From Inhella crocodyli (lineage in GTDB: Bacteria; Pseudomonadota; Gammaproteobacteria; Burkholderiales; Burkholderiaceae_C), in contig NZ_SACM01000001.1 in the NCBI RefSeq assembly GCF_004004565.1, positions 620,001 to 684,000 on the forward strand: a stretch of DNA of 64,000 nucleotides, given 5' to 3'. Made by a program: the position numbers and the translations under genes. Of this stretch, positions 1 to 9,078 are shown in pieces. The first letter of the stretch is position 1, and each line of letters opens with the position of its first letter. The notes under the pieces were generated by a model that was given only the letters and a program-made list of their open reading frames with translations, was not told where the DNA came from and ran no database searches.

Positions 1-2040
1 CTCGGCCAGGCGCTGCAAACCCTCCGCCGCCGCCGTCGCACCGGGCAGTGCGAAGGCGCCCACAGCCGTGGGCTTGAAGCCGTCGGGCAACAACGCCGCG
101 CGCACGTGGTCGCTCGTCTCGAAGTCGAAACCCGGCAACTCCAACAGGTTCGCCAGCACGCGCAGCACCTTCCACGCCGGACGGGCCTCGCCCTGGGGCG
201 GGACGACGCCGACAAAGGTCTGCAATTGCCCGTCTGCCGTTGCGAAGCTGCCGGAGGTTTCCGTGAACGGCGCGATGGGCAACAGCACGTCGGCGGTGTC
301 CAGCAGGCCATCGGTGCGGTGGCTGACCAGACCGACCACCATGTCGGCCTGCTTCAGGACCTGGGCCGCGGCGGCCGGATCTTGCGTGTCCAGCAGCGGA
401 TCGACCCCCAAGAGCAACACGCCTTTGGGTGCCGCGCCCGCCAGTTGGGCCCGCACGCTGTGGCCGCCGGCGCCGGGCTGCACGCCCACGGCCTGCAGAC
501 CAACGGCATTGCCGCCCTGCCCCAAGTAACCCACGCTGGCGCCGGTTTGCGCACCGATCCATTGCGCCATCGCCAACAAGTCGGCGGCTTGCGGATGCTC
601 GGCCGCGGCATTGCCCAAGAGCACCGCCGTCTGCTCGCCGCTCAACAGCGAAGCCGCCAAGGCCCGGGCCGACTCGGTCGCCTTCGCAGACGCCCAAGGC
701 GCGGTCACGCCCCGAGCGTCGGCCACCGCCGCGGCGACGTCGGCCAAGCTGGCCAGCCAGTGTTGAGGCGCCACCGTCTGTTGCGCCGACACGGGCAACA
801 GCCAGTCGTCGGCCACGGCGTGCAACGACGCAATGCGCGCGCCATGGCGGGCGGCTTGGCGCAAGCGCTGGGCCATCAGCGGATGGTCTTTGCGCAGGTT
901 GGCGCCAACCACGAGCGCGCCATCCAACTTGGACAGCGACGCAATCGAACGACCCAGGGTCAAGGCCTGGCCAACGCCGGCACGGAGACGGTCGTCTTGC
1001 TGGCGCAAGGCCCAGTCGACGTTCTCGCTGCCCAAGGCGCGCAGCACACGGGCCAGCAAGCCGCCTTCTTCCAAGGTGCTGGTGGGGGCCACCCAGGCCG
1101 CCAATGACGTGGCACCGTGGTCTTGGCGGATCGACTGCAAACCCTTGGCCACGTAGTTCAGGGCCGTGGGCCAATCCACCATTTGCCAACTGCCGTCCTG
1201 CTTGATCATGGGACGGGTCAAGCGGGCATCGCTGTTCAGGCCTTCGTAGCTGAAGCGATCGCGGTCGGAAATCCAGCACTCGTTGACGGCGTCGTTCTCC
1301 AGCGGCACCACGCGCATGACCTGGTTGCCCTTGACCTGCACGATCAAATTGGCGCCATTGCTGTCGTGCGGACTGACCGACTTGCGCCGCGACAACTCCC
1401 AGGTGCGGGCGCTGTAACGGAAGGGCTTGCTGGTGAGCGCGCCGACCGGGCACAGGTCGATCATGTTGCCGCTCAACTCGCTGTCCACGGTGCGGCCGAC
1501 GAAGGTCGTGATCTCGCTGTGCTCGCCGCGGTTGGGCATGCCCAGTTCCATCACGCCAGCGATCTCTTGGCCGAAGCGCACGCAGCGGGTGCAGTGGATG
1601 CAGCGGCTCATCTCTTCCATCGAGATCAGCGGCCCCACGTTTTTGTGGAACACCACGCGCTTCTCTTCGGCGTAGCGGCTCTTGCTGCCGCCGTAGCCCA
1701 CGGCCAAGTCCTGCAGTTGGCACTCGCCGCCTTGGTCGCAAATCGGGCAGTCCAGCGGGTGGTTGATGAGCAAGAACTCCATCACCCCTTGCTGGGCCTT
1801 CACCGCCTTGTCGCTCTTGGTGCGGACGATCATGCCCGGCGTCACCGGCGTGGCGCACGCTGGCATGGGCTTGGGCGCCTTCTCCACGTCCACCAAGCAC
1901 ATGCGGCAGTTGGCCGCGATGCTCAGCTTCTTGTGATAACAGAAGTGCGGAACGTAGGTGCCCAGCTTGTCGGCGGCATGCATGACCATGCTGCCCTCGG
2001 GCACTTCGACCTTTTGGCCGTCGAGTTCGATTTCAACCAT
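1..2040 (-). CDS. nuoG: NADH-quinone oxidoreductase subunit G (partial, 3' end outside window)
   Basis: This is the large Fe-S subunit of the complex I peripheral arm, carrying electrons from the NuoF/E module towards the quinone site. 680 codons are visible, from ATG at 2040 to the left edge, so the C-terminus is missing. The N-terminus has the ferredoxin-like [2Fe-2S] cysteines (FCYHKK and NCRMC, residues 34-48), then DCPICDQGGECQLQD and RCIHCTRC for the 4Fe-4S clusters, followed by the molybdopterin-oxidoreductase-like domain. It starts 3 bp after the nuoF stop and is part of the nuoABCDEFG operon; nuoH-N presumably continue beyond position 1. Confidence 0.97.
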   Translation of the reverse strand, partial: MVEIELDGQKVEVPEGSMVMHAADKLGTYVPHFCYHKKLSIAANCRMCLVDVEKAPKPMPACATPVTPGMIVRTKSDKAVKAQQGVMEFLLINHPLDCPICDQGGECQLQDLAVGYGGSKSRYAEEKRVVFHKNVGPLISMEEMSRCIHCTRCVRFGQEIAGVMELGMPNRGEHSEITTFVGRTVDSELSGNMIDLCPVGALTSKPFRYSARTWELSRRKSVSPHDSNGANLIVQVKGNQVMRVVPLENDAVNECWISDRDRFSYEGLNSDARLTRPMIKQDGSWQMVDWPTALNYVAKGLQSIRQDHGATSLAAWVAPTSTLEEGGLLARVLRALGSENVDWALRQQDDRLRAGVGQALTLGRSIASLSKLDGALVVGANLRKDHPLMAQRLRQAARHGARIASLHAVADDWLLPVSAQQTVAPQHWLASLADVAAAVADARGVTAPWASAKATESARALAASLLSGEQTAVLLGNAAAEHPQAADLLAMAQWIGAQTGASVGYLGQGGNAVGLQAVGVQPGAGGHSVRAQLAGAAPKGVLLLGVDPLLDTQDPAAAAQVLKQADMVVGLVSHRTDGLLDTADVLLPIAPFTETSGSFATADGQLQTFVGVVPPQGEARPAWKVLRVLANLLELPGFDFETSDHVRAALLPDGFKPTAVGAFALPGATAAAEGLQRLAE

Positions 2041-2043
2041 GGC

Positions 2044-3375
2044 TTAGGCCGCTTTCTGTTGGTTGGCGGCTTCGATCATTTGCACGAATTCGTGCTTGAA
2101 GTGCTTGAGCATCGCCCGCACCGGCATGGCAGCGGCGTCGCCCAAGGCGCAGATGGTGCGACCTTGGATGTTGTCGGCCACGCTGTTGAGCAGGTCGATG
2201 TCTTCCGGACGGCCCTTGCCATGGGCAATTCGGTCGATCACGCGCCACATCCAGCCCGTGCCCTCGCGGCAAGGCGTGCACTGGCCGCAGCTTTCGTGCA
2301 TGTAGAAGTAGGACAGGCGCAGCAGGCTTTTGACCATGCAGCGCGAGTCGTCCATGACGATCACAGCGCCCGATCCCAGCATCGAGCCGGCCTTGGCGAT
2401 GGAGTCGTAGTCCATCGTGCACTGCATCATCACGTCCGCCGGCAGCACCGGTGCCGATGATCCACCGGGGATCACGGCCTTGAGCTGTCGGCCCTTGCGC
2501 ACGCCGCCTGCCAACTCCAGCAAGGTGCTGAACGGCGTTCCCATCGGCACCTCGTAGTTGCCGGGGCGCTCCACGTCACCGCTGACCGAAAAAATCTTCG
2601 TGCCACCGTTGTTCGGTTTGCCCACCTCGAGGTAGGCCTGCCCACCATTGCGGATGATCCAGGGCACCGCCGCGAAGGTTTCGGTGTTGTTGATGGTGGT
2701 CGGCTTGCCGTACAGGCCGAAGCTGGCCGGGAACGGCGGCTTGAAGCGGGGCTGTCCCTTCTTGCCCTCGAGCGATTCCAGCAATGCCGTCTCTTCGCCG
2801 CAGATGTACGCGCCGAAGCCGTGGAAGGCATGCAGTTGGAAGCTGAAAGCGCTGCCGAGGATCTTGTCGCCGATCAAGCCCGCCGCGCGAGCTTCTTCCA
2901 GGGCAGCCTCAAAGCGTTCGTAGACCTCGAAGATCTCGCCGTGGATGTAGTTGTAGCCCACGCTGATGCCCATGGCATACGCGGCGATGGCCATGCCCTC
3001 GATGACCGCGTGCGGGTTGAACATCAAGATGTCGCGGTCTTTGCAGGTGCCCGGCTCGCCCTCGTCCGAGTTGCACACCAGGTACTTGGCGCCCGGGAAC
3101 TGGCGGGGCATGAAGCTCCACTTCAATCCCGTCGGGAAGCCGGCACCGCCGCGGCCGCGCAGGCTGCTGGCCTTCACCTCGGCGATCACCTGCTCTTGGG
3201 TCATGCCCCCTTCAGCCGCGAGGATCTTGCGCAGGGCAGCGTACCCGCCGCGGGCCTCGTAGTCCGCCAGGTGCCAGTTGCTGCCGTTCAGGTCGGCATA
3301 AATCTGCGGCTGGATGTGGCGTCCGTGGAAGCACGTTTCCGTGCCGGTCGCCTTGAACTTGGAAAGGTCCACCAT
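2044..3375 (-). CDS. nuoF: NADH-quinone oxidoreductase subunit F
   Basis: A 443-residue NADH-oxidising subunit of complex I that binds NADH, FMN and the N3 [4Fe-4S] cluster on the cytoplasmic arm. The glycine-rich FMN/NADH motif [13 protein letters not shown] lies at about residues 74-86. The N3 ligands are ESCGQCTPC (Cys363, 366, 369) and Cys409 in ICALGD. Length and motif order are standard for the family. It sits between nuoE (stop 3 bp upstream) and nuoG (start 3 bp downstream), so translation of the three is probably coupled. Confidence 0.98.
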   Translation of the reverse strand: MVDLSKFKATGTETCFHGRHIQPQIYADLNGSNWHLADYEARGGYAALRKILAAEGGMTQEQVIAEVKASSLRGRGGAGFPTGLKWSFMPRQFPGAKYLVCNSDEGEPGTCKDRDILMFNPHAVIEGMAIAAYAMGISVGYNYIHGEIFEVYERFEAALEEARAAGLIGDKILGSAFSFQLHAFHGFGAYICGEETALLESLEGKKGQPRFKPPFPASFGLYGKPTTINNTETFAAVPWIIRNGGQAYLEVGKPNNGGTKIFSVSGDVERPGNYEVPMGTPFSTLLELAGGVRKGRQLKAVIPGGSSAPVLPADVMMQCTMDYDSIAKAGSMLGSGAVIVMDDSRCMVKSLLRLSYFYMHESCGQCTPCREGTGWMWRVIDRIAHGKGRPEDIDLLNSVADNIQGRTICALGDAAAMPVRAMLKHFKHEFVQMIEAANQQKAA

Positions 3376-3378
3376 CGG

Positions 3379-3873
3379 TCAGGCTTTCTTCAGCGTGTCG
3401 ATGAGCTCATCGAGCCGCGCGTGGCTCATGAAGCTGCACATCTCGCGATCGTTCACCAGCAGAACGGGGGCGTCGGCACAGGCGCCCAAGCATTCGCTCT
3501 TCTGCACCGTGAACAGGCCATCGGCCGTGGTGCCGCCTTCGGTCACGCCGAGGCGCGAGCAGACATGCTCCAAGGCCTTTTGGCCATCACGAAGTTGGCA
3601 GGGCAGGTTGGTGCAAACGTTCAACTTGAACTTGCCCACCGGCCGCTGGTTGTACATGTTGTAGAAGGTCGTTACCTCGTGCACCGCGATGGGCGCCATG
3701 CCCAGGTACTCGGCGATCACCACCTCGGACTCGGGGGACACGTGCCCCTGCTCGTCCTGCACGATGCTCAAGCACGCCATCACGGCCGACTGCTTCTGTT
3801 CGGCGGGGTACTTGGCGACCTCGCGGTCGAAGCGCGCGCGGGTCGCGGCGCTCAAAACGTATGCATTGCTCAT
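3379..3873 (-). CDS. nuoE: NADH-quinone oxidoreductase subunit E
   Basis: A 164-residue thioredoxin-fold [2Fe-2S] subunit that pairs with NuoF in the NADH-dehydrogenase module. The four expected ligands are Cys87 and Cys92 (VCTNLPC) and Cys128 and Cys132 (ECLGAC). The conserved TTFYNMY segment precedes them. The start codon overlaps the nuoD stop in an ATGA arrangement, which supports ATG at 3873 and tight coupling with nuoD. Confidence 0.98.
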   Translation of the reverse strand: MSNAYVLSAATRARFDREVAKYPAEQKQSAVMACLSIVQDEQGHVSPESEVVIAEYLGMAPIAVHEVTTFYNMYNQRPVGKFKLNVCTNLPCQLRDGQKALEHVCSRLGVTEGGTTADGLFTVQKSECLGACADAPVLLVNDREMCSFMSHARLDELIDTLKKA

Positions 3874-5123
3874 CGATCGATCTCGCCGAACACGATGTCC
3901 ATGGTGCCGATGATGGCCACGGCGTCGGCAATCATGTGTCCACGGCTCATTTCATCCAGGGCCGCCAAGTGCGCAAAGCCCGGCGCCCGGATCTTCAAAC
4001 GGTAAGGCTTGTTGGCACCATCGCTGACCATGTAGATGCCGAACTCGCCCTTGGGGTGCTCCACCGCCGCGTACGCCTCGCCTTCCGGCACGCGGAAGCC
4101 TTCGGTGAACAGCTTGAAGTGGTGGATCAGCTCCTCCATGTTGGATTTCATGGATTCGCGCGACGGCGGGGCCACCTTGTGGTTGTCGGTGATGACCGGA
4201 CCCGGGTTCGCTTTGAGCCAATCCACGCACTGCTTGACGATGCGAATGGCCTGGCGCATTTCTTCCACGCGCACCACATAACGGTCGTAGGTGTCGCCGT
4301 TGGTGCCCACCGGGATGTCGAAATCCATCCGGTCGTAGACGTCGTAGGGCTGGTGCTTGCGCAGGTCCCAGGCAATGCCGGAGCCGCGCAGCATCGCCCC
4401 GGTGAAACCCAGGTTCAGCGCCCGCTCAGGACTCACGACACCCACACCCACCGTGCGCTGCTTCCAAATGCGGTTGTCCGTCAGCAGGGTCTCGTAGTCG
4501 TCCACGCAAGCCGGGAAACGACGGCAGAAGTCATCGATGAAATCGAGCAGCGAACCGCTGCGGTTCTCGTTCAGTTTGGCAATGGCCTTGGCGTTGCGGA
4601 TCTTGCTCGCTTGGTATTGCGGCATGGTGTCCGGCAGGTCGCGGTACACGCCACCCGGGCGGAAGTAGGCCGCGTGCATGCGCGCTCCGCTCACCGCCTC
4701 GTACATGTCGAAGATGTCTTCGCGTTCGCGGAAGCAGTAGATGAGGATGTTCATCGCGCCGCAGTCCAAGCCGTGACAGCCGAGCCACAGCAGGTGGTTC
4801 AGCAGGCGGGTCAACTCAGCAAACATCACCCGGATGTACTGTGCGCGCAGCGGCACTTCCAAGCCCAACATCTTCTCGATGGCCAAGCAGTACGCGTGCT
4901 CGTTGGACATCATCGAGACGTAGTCCAGGCGGTCCATGTAGGGCAGCGACTGGATGTAGGTCTTCTGCTCCGCCAGCTTTTCGGTCGCGCGGTGCAGCAA
5001 GCCAATGTGCGGGTCGGCCCGCTGGATCACCTCGCCGTCCAGCTCGAGCACCAAACGCAGAACACCGTGCGCAGCCGGGTGCTGCGGGCCGAAGTTCAGG
5101 GTGTAGTTCTTGATATCGGCCAT
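3870..5123 (-). CDS. nuoD: NADH-quinone oxidoreductase subunit D (49 kDa)
   Basis: A 417-residue subunit of the connecting module of complex I, related to the large subunit of NiFe hydrogenases; with NuoB it forms the quinone-binding pocket. It opens with the typical [15 protein letters not shown] stretch and ends with the GDIDIVFGE-like element [10 protein letters not shown]. The length is usual for a stand-alone betaproteobacterial NuoD, not fused to NuoC. It lies 1 bp after the nuoC stop and overlaps nuoE by 4 bp. Confidence 0.98.
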   Translation of the reverse strand: MADIKNYTLNFGPQHPAAHGVLRLVLELDGEVIQRADPHIGLLHRATEKLAEQKTYIQSLPYMDRLDYVSMMSNEHAYCLAIEKMLGLEVPLRAQYIRVMFAELTRLLNHLLWLGCHGLDCGAMNILIYCFREREDIFDMYEAVSGARMHAAYFRPGGVYRDLPDTMPQYQASKIRNAKAIAKLNENRSGSLLDFIDDFCRRFPACVDDYETLLTDNRIWKQRTVGVGVVSPERALNLGFTGAMLRGSGIAWDLRKHQPYDVYDRMDFDIPVGTNGDTYDRYVVRVEEMRQAIRIVKQCVDWLKANPGPVITDNHKVAPPSRESMKSNMEELIHHFKLFTEGFRVPEGEAYAAVEHPKGEFGIYMVSDGANKPYRLKIRAPGFAHLAALDEMSRGHMIADAVAIIGTMDIVFGEIDR

Positions 5124-5124
5124 G

Positions 5125-5724
5125 TCAGTTCAACCCACCGTAACGGTCTTCGCGGATCACGCGCGGCGTGATCTCTCGAGGTTCGATCGACACCGGCTGG
5201 TACACCACCCGCTTCTGTTCCGCGTCGTAGCGCATTTCGACGTGCCCAGACACCGGGAAGTCCTTGCGCATGGGGTGGCCGATGAAGCCGTAGTCGGTCA
5301 AGATGCGACGCAAATCCTCGTGCCCTTCGAACAGGATGCCGTACAGGTCGAAGGCTTCGCGCTCGAACCAATTCGCACTGGTCCACAGGGCCGTCACCGA
5401 CGCCACCCGGGGGAAGTCGTCATCGGCTGCAAACACGCGAACCCGAAGGCGCTGGTTCAGCGACACCGACAGCAAGTGGGTCACCACGGCAAACCGAGGC
5501 CCTTCGTAGCCGCCGTTGCCGTGCTGCGAATAGTCGACGCCGCACAGGTCGATCAACTGCTCGAAGCGCAACTCCGAGTGGTCTCGCAACGTCTTGGCCA
5601 CCGCCAACCAATCGGCGGACGACACCTCCAACGTCAGTTCACCCAGGCGGTTGGTGAGCTTCTTCAGCCGGTCACCGAGCACGTGTTGCAGGCTGGCCTG
5701 CAGTCGATCCAAAGAGGGCGTCAT
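5125..5724 (-). CDS. nuoC: NADH-quinone oxidoreductase subunit C (30 kDa)
   Basis: A 199-residue subunit of the complex I connecting module. The family signature [19 protein letters not shown] is present near residue 120, followed by [21 protein letters not shown] separate, unfused NuoC agrees with a betaproteobacterium rather than an enterobacterium. ATG at 5724 follows the nuoB stop by 3 bp. Confidence 0.97.
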   Translation of the reverse strand: MTPSLDRLQASLQHVLGDRLKKLTNRLGELTLEVSSADWLAVAKTLRDHSELRFEQLIDLCGVDYSQHGNGGYEGPRFAVVTHLLSVSLNQRLRVRVFAADDDFPRVASVTALWTSANWFEREAFDLYGILFEGHEDLRRILTDYGFIGHPMRKDFPVSGHVEMRYDAEQKRVVYQPVSIEPREITPRVIREDRYGGLN

Positions 5725-5727
5725 GGT

Positions 5728-6204
5728 TCAGCGCGCGATCGTGTTTTCACGGCGGATCTTGGCTTGCAGTTGCAAGATCCCGTAGAGCAAAGCCTCTGCC
5801 GTCGGGGGGCAACCTGGCACATACACATCAACCGGCACGATGCGATCGCAGCCGCGCACCACCGAATAGCTGTAGTGGTAGTAGCCACCGCCGTTGGCGC
5901 AAGAGCCCATGCTCAACACCCAGCGAGGCTCGGCCATTTGGTCGTACACCTTTCGCAGTGCCGGCGCCATCTTGTTGCACAGGGTGCCAGCGACGATCAT
6001 CAGATCCGACTGACGCGGACTGGGGCGGAACAACATCCCGAAACGGTCGATGTCGTAGCGCGCCGCACCGGCGTGCATCATTTCAACGGCGCAGCAAGCC
6101 AGCCCGAAGGTCATCGGCCACAGCGATCCCGTCTTGGACCAGTTGATCAGGGTGTCGACCGAGGTGGTGACAAACCCTTCCTTGAGAACGCCTTCAATAC
6201 CCAT
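5728..6204 (-). CDS. nuoB: NADH-quinone oxidoreductase subunit B
   Basis: A 158-residue subunit carrying the terminal [4Fe-4S] cluster N2, which donates electrons to ubiquinone at the interface with NuoD. The tandem Cys37-Cys38 (GLACCAVE), Cys102 (GSCANGG) and Cys132 (PGCPPT) give the complete N2 ligand set. Length is standard. It lies 12 bp after nuoA and 3 bp before nuoC. Confidence 0.98.
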   Translation of the reverse strand: MGIEGVLKEGFVTTSVDTLINWSKTGSLWPMTFGLACCAVEMMHAGAARYDIDRFGMLFRPSPRQSDLMIVAGTLCNKMAPALRKVYDQMAEPRWVLSMGSCANGGGYYHYSYSVVRGCDRIVPVDVYVPGCPPTAEALLYGILQLQAKIRRENTIAR

Positions 6205-6216
6205 TTGGCTTCTGCC

Positions 6217-6576
6217 TCATTCCCAATCCAGGGCACCCTTTTTCCACTCGTAGGCAAAGCCCACGACCAGGATGCCCAAGAAAACCATCATGGCCCAGAA
6301 ACCCGTCGGCCCAATCTCGTGAAGCGACACGGCCCACGGGAACAGGAAGGCGATTTCCAAGTCGAACAAGATGAACAAGATGGCCACCAGGTAGTAGCGG
6401 ACATCGAACTTCATGCGCGCGTCTTCGAAAGCCTCGAAGCCACATTCGTAAGGAGAGACCTTGGCCGGGTCCGGCTTGCGCGGTCCCAAGAGGGCGCCCA
6501 GCAACTGGGGCAGGATGCCGACGGCGACGCCGACCAAGATGAAGAGGATGACAGGGAGGTACTGTTCCAAATTCAT
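6217..6576 (-). CDS. nuoA: NADH-quinone oxidoreductase subunit A
   Basis: A 119-residue membrane subunit of complex I with three hydrophobic segments. It includes the conserved YECGFE(AF) motif around residue 47, which marks the flexible loop near the quinone tunnel, and a second segment [19 protein letters not shown] chose ATG at 6576 (MNLEQ); an in-frame TTG two codons upstream is possible but unnecessary. It is the first gene of the nuo operon, with tRNA-Leu about 165 bp upstream on the same strand. Confidence 0.96.
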   Translation of the reverse strand: MNLEQYLPVILFILVGVAVGILPQLLGALLGPRKPDPAKVSPYECGFEAFEDARMKFDVRYYLVAILFILFDLEIAFLFPWAVSLHEIGPTGFWAMMVFLGILVVGFAYEWKKGALDWE

Positions 6577-6660
6577 GGGCAAGGCTCGGGCCGTGGGACA
6601 ACCGCGGCATCTTATGCGCTCTCCCCTTCGCCCTTTTGCGAGGGATCAAGCTGAAATGAC

Positions 6661-6705
6661 AACGGGCGCATGGCGGCGAACGATTTCGCTTTCACTGCGC
6701 CCGTT
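6661..6705 (-). repeat. Nested inverted repeat between tRNA-Leu and nuoA
   Basis: A perfect 10-bp inverted repeat (6661-6670 with 6696-6705, AACGGGCGCA / TGCGCCCGTT) encloses a second short stem (6676-6680 with 6685-6689, GCGAA / TTCGC). On the minus strand it lies between the tRNA-Leu 3' end and the nuoA start. No clear U-run follows, so it could be a tRNA transcript end, a processing structure or part of the nuo leader. Its function is not established. Confidence 0.55.
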
Positions 6706-6739
6706 AGGCGGGATCGGAACCCTTGGATTCCGTCAAATT

Positions 6740-6824
6740 TGGTGCGCTCGGCGAGACTCGAACTCGCACAGCTTTCGCCACTACCCCCTCAAGATAGCGT
6801 GTCTACCAATTTCACCACGAGCGC
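6740..6824 (-). tRNA. tRNA-Leu(GAG)
   Basis: The 85-nt minus-strand sequence folds as a class II tRNA. The acceptor arms GCGCTCG and CGAGCGC pair, and the CCA end is encoded. The 5-bp anticodon stem CTATC/GGTAG holds the loop TTGAGGG with anticodon GAG (complement at 6788-6790). There is an extended variable arm, and the T-arm is GCGAGTTCGAGTCTCGC. The secG-tRNA-Leu-nuoA order is common in betaproteobacteria. Confidence 0.95.
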
Positions 6825-6912
6825 TGGGTACCGTCAGGGACGGCGGCGTTCGGATCGCATGAGGATGGCTTTCCGAACAGCCCAAAATTCTAAACCGAAA
6901 ATCGGTCTGTTC

Positions 6913-7296
6913 TCAGGGTTTTGATGCAGCCGGTGCCACGGGAGCGGCGGCGCCAGGCACCGCGGCAGCGCCAGACACGGCAGCGCTGGCGGCAGTTGCC
7001 GGAGCACTGGCGGCCGGCGTCGCGTCGAGCAAGCCGGTCGCTGCCGGAGCCGCGTCGCGGTAGCTGCTGAACGAGGCCATGGCCAGGGTGCAGACGAAGA
7101 AGAGCGTGGCGCAGACGGCGGTGGCCCGCGACAGCACATTGGCACTGCCCGTGGCACCGAACAAGGTGCCCGAAGCGCCAGAGCCGAACGAGGCCCCCAT
7201 ATCAGCGCCCTTGCCATGCTGCACGAGCACCAGACCAATCATGGCCACTGCACTCAGCAACTGCACGGCCAGCACGAGGTTCATCAAAACTTGCAT
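6913..7296 (-). CDS. secG: Protein-export membrane protein SecG
   Basis: A 127-residue subunit of the SecYEG translocon. Two hydrophobic segments (about residues 3-23 and 55-75) flank the conserved QHGKGADMGASFGSG loop typical of SecG. The C-terminal tail is a long Ala/Pro-rich extension, common in this order but of low complexity. ATG at 7296 (MQVLMNLV) fits the family; a further in-frame ATG lies at 7284. It follows tpiA by 38 bp. Confidence 0.95.
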   Translation of the reverse strand: MQVLMNLVLAVQLLSAVAMIGLVLVQHGKGADMGASFGSGASGTLFGATGSANVLSRATAVCATLFFVCTLAMASFSSYRDAAPAATGLLDATPAASAPATAASAAVSGAAAVPGAAAPVAPAASKP

Positions 7297-7334
7297 CGTC
7301 GTTCTCTCCAAAAAATCAAATCGTTGAGCCTGGA

Positions 7335-8072
7335 TCAGGCCCGGCAAATGGCATCGAAGTCGTCAGCCTTGAGTGCTGCGCCGCCAATCAGCCCGCCGTC
7401 GATGTCAGGCTGGGCAAATAGCTGACTGGCGTTGTCGGCTTTGACGCTGCCGCCGTAAAGGATGCGCATCTGAGCGGCCGCCGGTGTGGCCGCCAACAGT
7501 TGCTGGCGAAGCCGGGCATGAACCGCCTGTGCTTGCTCGGGCGTGGCAGTCAGGCCGGTTCCGATCGCCCAGACTGGCTCGTAGGCCACGACGACCTCCC
7601 CGATTCGGGCACCCATCGAACGGATGGCAGCCGCCAATTGACGCTGCACAACGGCATCGGTATGCCCCGCCTCCCGCTCGGCACGGGTCTCCCCCACGCA
7701 GACGATGGGCACCACGCCCTGGGCCAGCGCAGCCTTGGCCTTGGCCGCGACCAATTGGTCGTTCTCGGCGTGGTAGGTGCGGCGCTCGCTGTGGCCCACG
7801 ATGGCGTAGGTCGCCCCCAAATCGGTCAACATCGTGGCCGACACCTCCCCGGTGTAGGCCCCCTGTCCGTTGTGCGCCGACACATCCTGGGCACCCCAGG
7901 CGATGGACGAGCCGGTCAATTCAGCCTGCACCTGACCAAGGTAGGCCATCGGAGGACAAATGGCGACGTCGCTGGGCCACGGGGCCCGGGCCTTCAGGTC
8001 GGTCAGCAGTTCCACGACCATGGCGCGACTGCCGTTCATCTTCCAGTTGCCCACCACCAACTTCTTGCGCAT
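7335..8072 (-). CDS. tpiA: Triose-phosphate isomerase
   Basis: A 245-residue cytosolic TIM-barrel enzyme that interconverts dihydroxyacetone phosphate and glyceraldehyde 3-phosphate. All signatures are present: GNWKMNG at the N-terminus with the catalytic Lys, VGHSERR with the catalytic His, [11 protein letters not shown] with the catalytic Glu and the flexible loop, and YGGSVK near the end. The start [13 protein letters not shown] at 8072 sits 1 bp after the stop of the upstream oxidoreductase gene. Confidence 0.98.
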   Translation of the reverse strand: MRKKLVVGNWKMNGSRAMVVELLTDLKARAPWPSDVAICPPMAYLGQVQAELTGSSIAWGAQDVSAHNGQGAYTGEVSATMLTDLGATYAIVGHSERRTYHAENDQLVAAKAKAALAQGVVPIVCVGETRAEREAGHTDAVVQRQLAAAIRSMGARIGEVVVAYEPVWAIGTGLTATPEQAQAVHARLRQQLLAATPAAAQMRILYGGSVKADNASQLFAQPDIDGGLIGGAALKADDFDAICRA

Positions 8073-8073
8073 T

Positions 8074-9072
8074 TCAAGCCCCTTCCCAATCCAAGACCAG
8101 CTTGCCAACCACCGCCCCCTCCTCGAGCAGGCGGTGCGCCTCAGCGGCTTCAGCGGCAGGCAGCACTCGTTGCACTCGCGGACGAATGCCCCGCCCAACC
8201 TCTACCAAGGGCCACACGCGCTCCCGAAGCTGTCGGGCAATGGCGGCCTTGAAGGCTTCTGGTCGTGATCGCAGGGTGTTCCCGCTGATGCTTTGGCGTT
8301 TGCGGAGCAGAACCGCTGCATCCAACTCGGCCCGCGCGCCGCCTTGAACGGCGATGACCAACAGGCGTCCGCTTTCCGCCAACACCTGCTGGTTGCGGGC
8401 CACGTAGGGCCCCGCGACCATGTCCAAAATCAGGTCGAACCCTTCGCCCTGCGTGGCTGCCAAGCCCTCGGACACAAAGTCCTGTTCGCGGTAGTTGAAC
8501 GCGCCTTCCGCCCCCAACATAAGGCAAGCGGCCGCCTTGTCGGCAGAACCCACCGTGACCCAAACGCGCGCACCGAAGGCAACAGCCAACTGGATGGCCG
8601 TGGTTCCGATGCCGCTGGCGCCACCATGCACCAGGATTCGGTGCCCGGCCTTCAGCCCCCCTTGATCGAAAAGGTTCGACCAAACGGTGAAGAAGGTCTC
8701 CGGCGCAGCAGCCGCCTCCAGCAGCGACCAACTCTTTGGAACCGGCAGACACTGCAAAACAGGGGCCACGCACCAAGCGGCGTAACCACCACCGGCCACC
8801 AAGGCACACACCCGGTCCCCCACCGCCAAGCCCGCTTCGGCCAAGGCCTGTGCATCGCCGTCATGAACGATGCCCGCCACTTCCAAGCCGGGCAAAGAAC
8901 TCGCGCCAGCCGGGGGCGGGTACAAGCCCCGACGCTGCAGCAGGTCCGGGCGATTAACGCCCGACGCGGCCACTCGAATCAGGCATTCACCTGCACCGGC
9001 GCGCGGCATCGGGTGCTCGCCCAGGGCGAGCACCTCCGGTCCACCCGGCTGGGCGATGCCGACCGCCAGCAT
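8074..9072 (-). CDS. NAD(P)H quinone oxidoreductase-like MDR family protein (PIG3/QOR type)
   Basis: A 332-residue zinc-independent medium-chain dehydrogenase/reductase. It has an N-terminal GroES-like domain ([17 protein letters not shown]) and a Rossmann domain with the NADPH motif [13 protein letters not shown] near residue 145. No catalytic zinc cysteines are seen. The family reduces quinones or similar carbonyls with NADPH; the true substrate cannot be read. The gene is wedged between pnp and tpiA, six bases from the pnp stop, so it is probably read through from pnp. ATG at 9072 is preferred over the adjacent TTG. Confidence 0.9.
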   Translation of the reverse strand: MLAVGIAQPGGPEVLALGEHPMPRAGAGECLIRVAASGVNRPDLLQRRGLYPPPAGASSLPGLEVAGIVHDGDAQALAEAGLAVGDRVCALVAGGGYAAWCVAPVLQCLPVPKSWSLLEAAAAPETFFTVWSNLFDQGGLKAGHRILVHGGASGIGTTAIQLAVAFGARVWVTVGSADKAAACLMLGAEGAFNYREQDFVSEGLAATQGEGFDLILDMVAGPYVARNQQVLAESGRLLVIAVQGGARAELDAAVLLRKRQSISGNTLRSRPEAFKAAIARQLRERVWPLVEVGRGIRPRVQRVLPAAEAAEAHRLLEEGAVVGKLVLDWEGA

Positions 9073-9078
9073 CAAGGC

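Noticed and set aside
3861-6654. Long plus-strand frames across nuoD-nuoA
   Set aside because: Antisense of conserved complex I genes.
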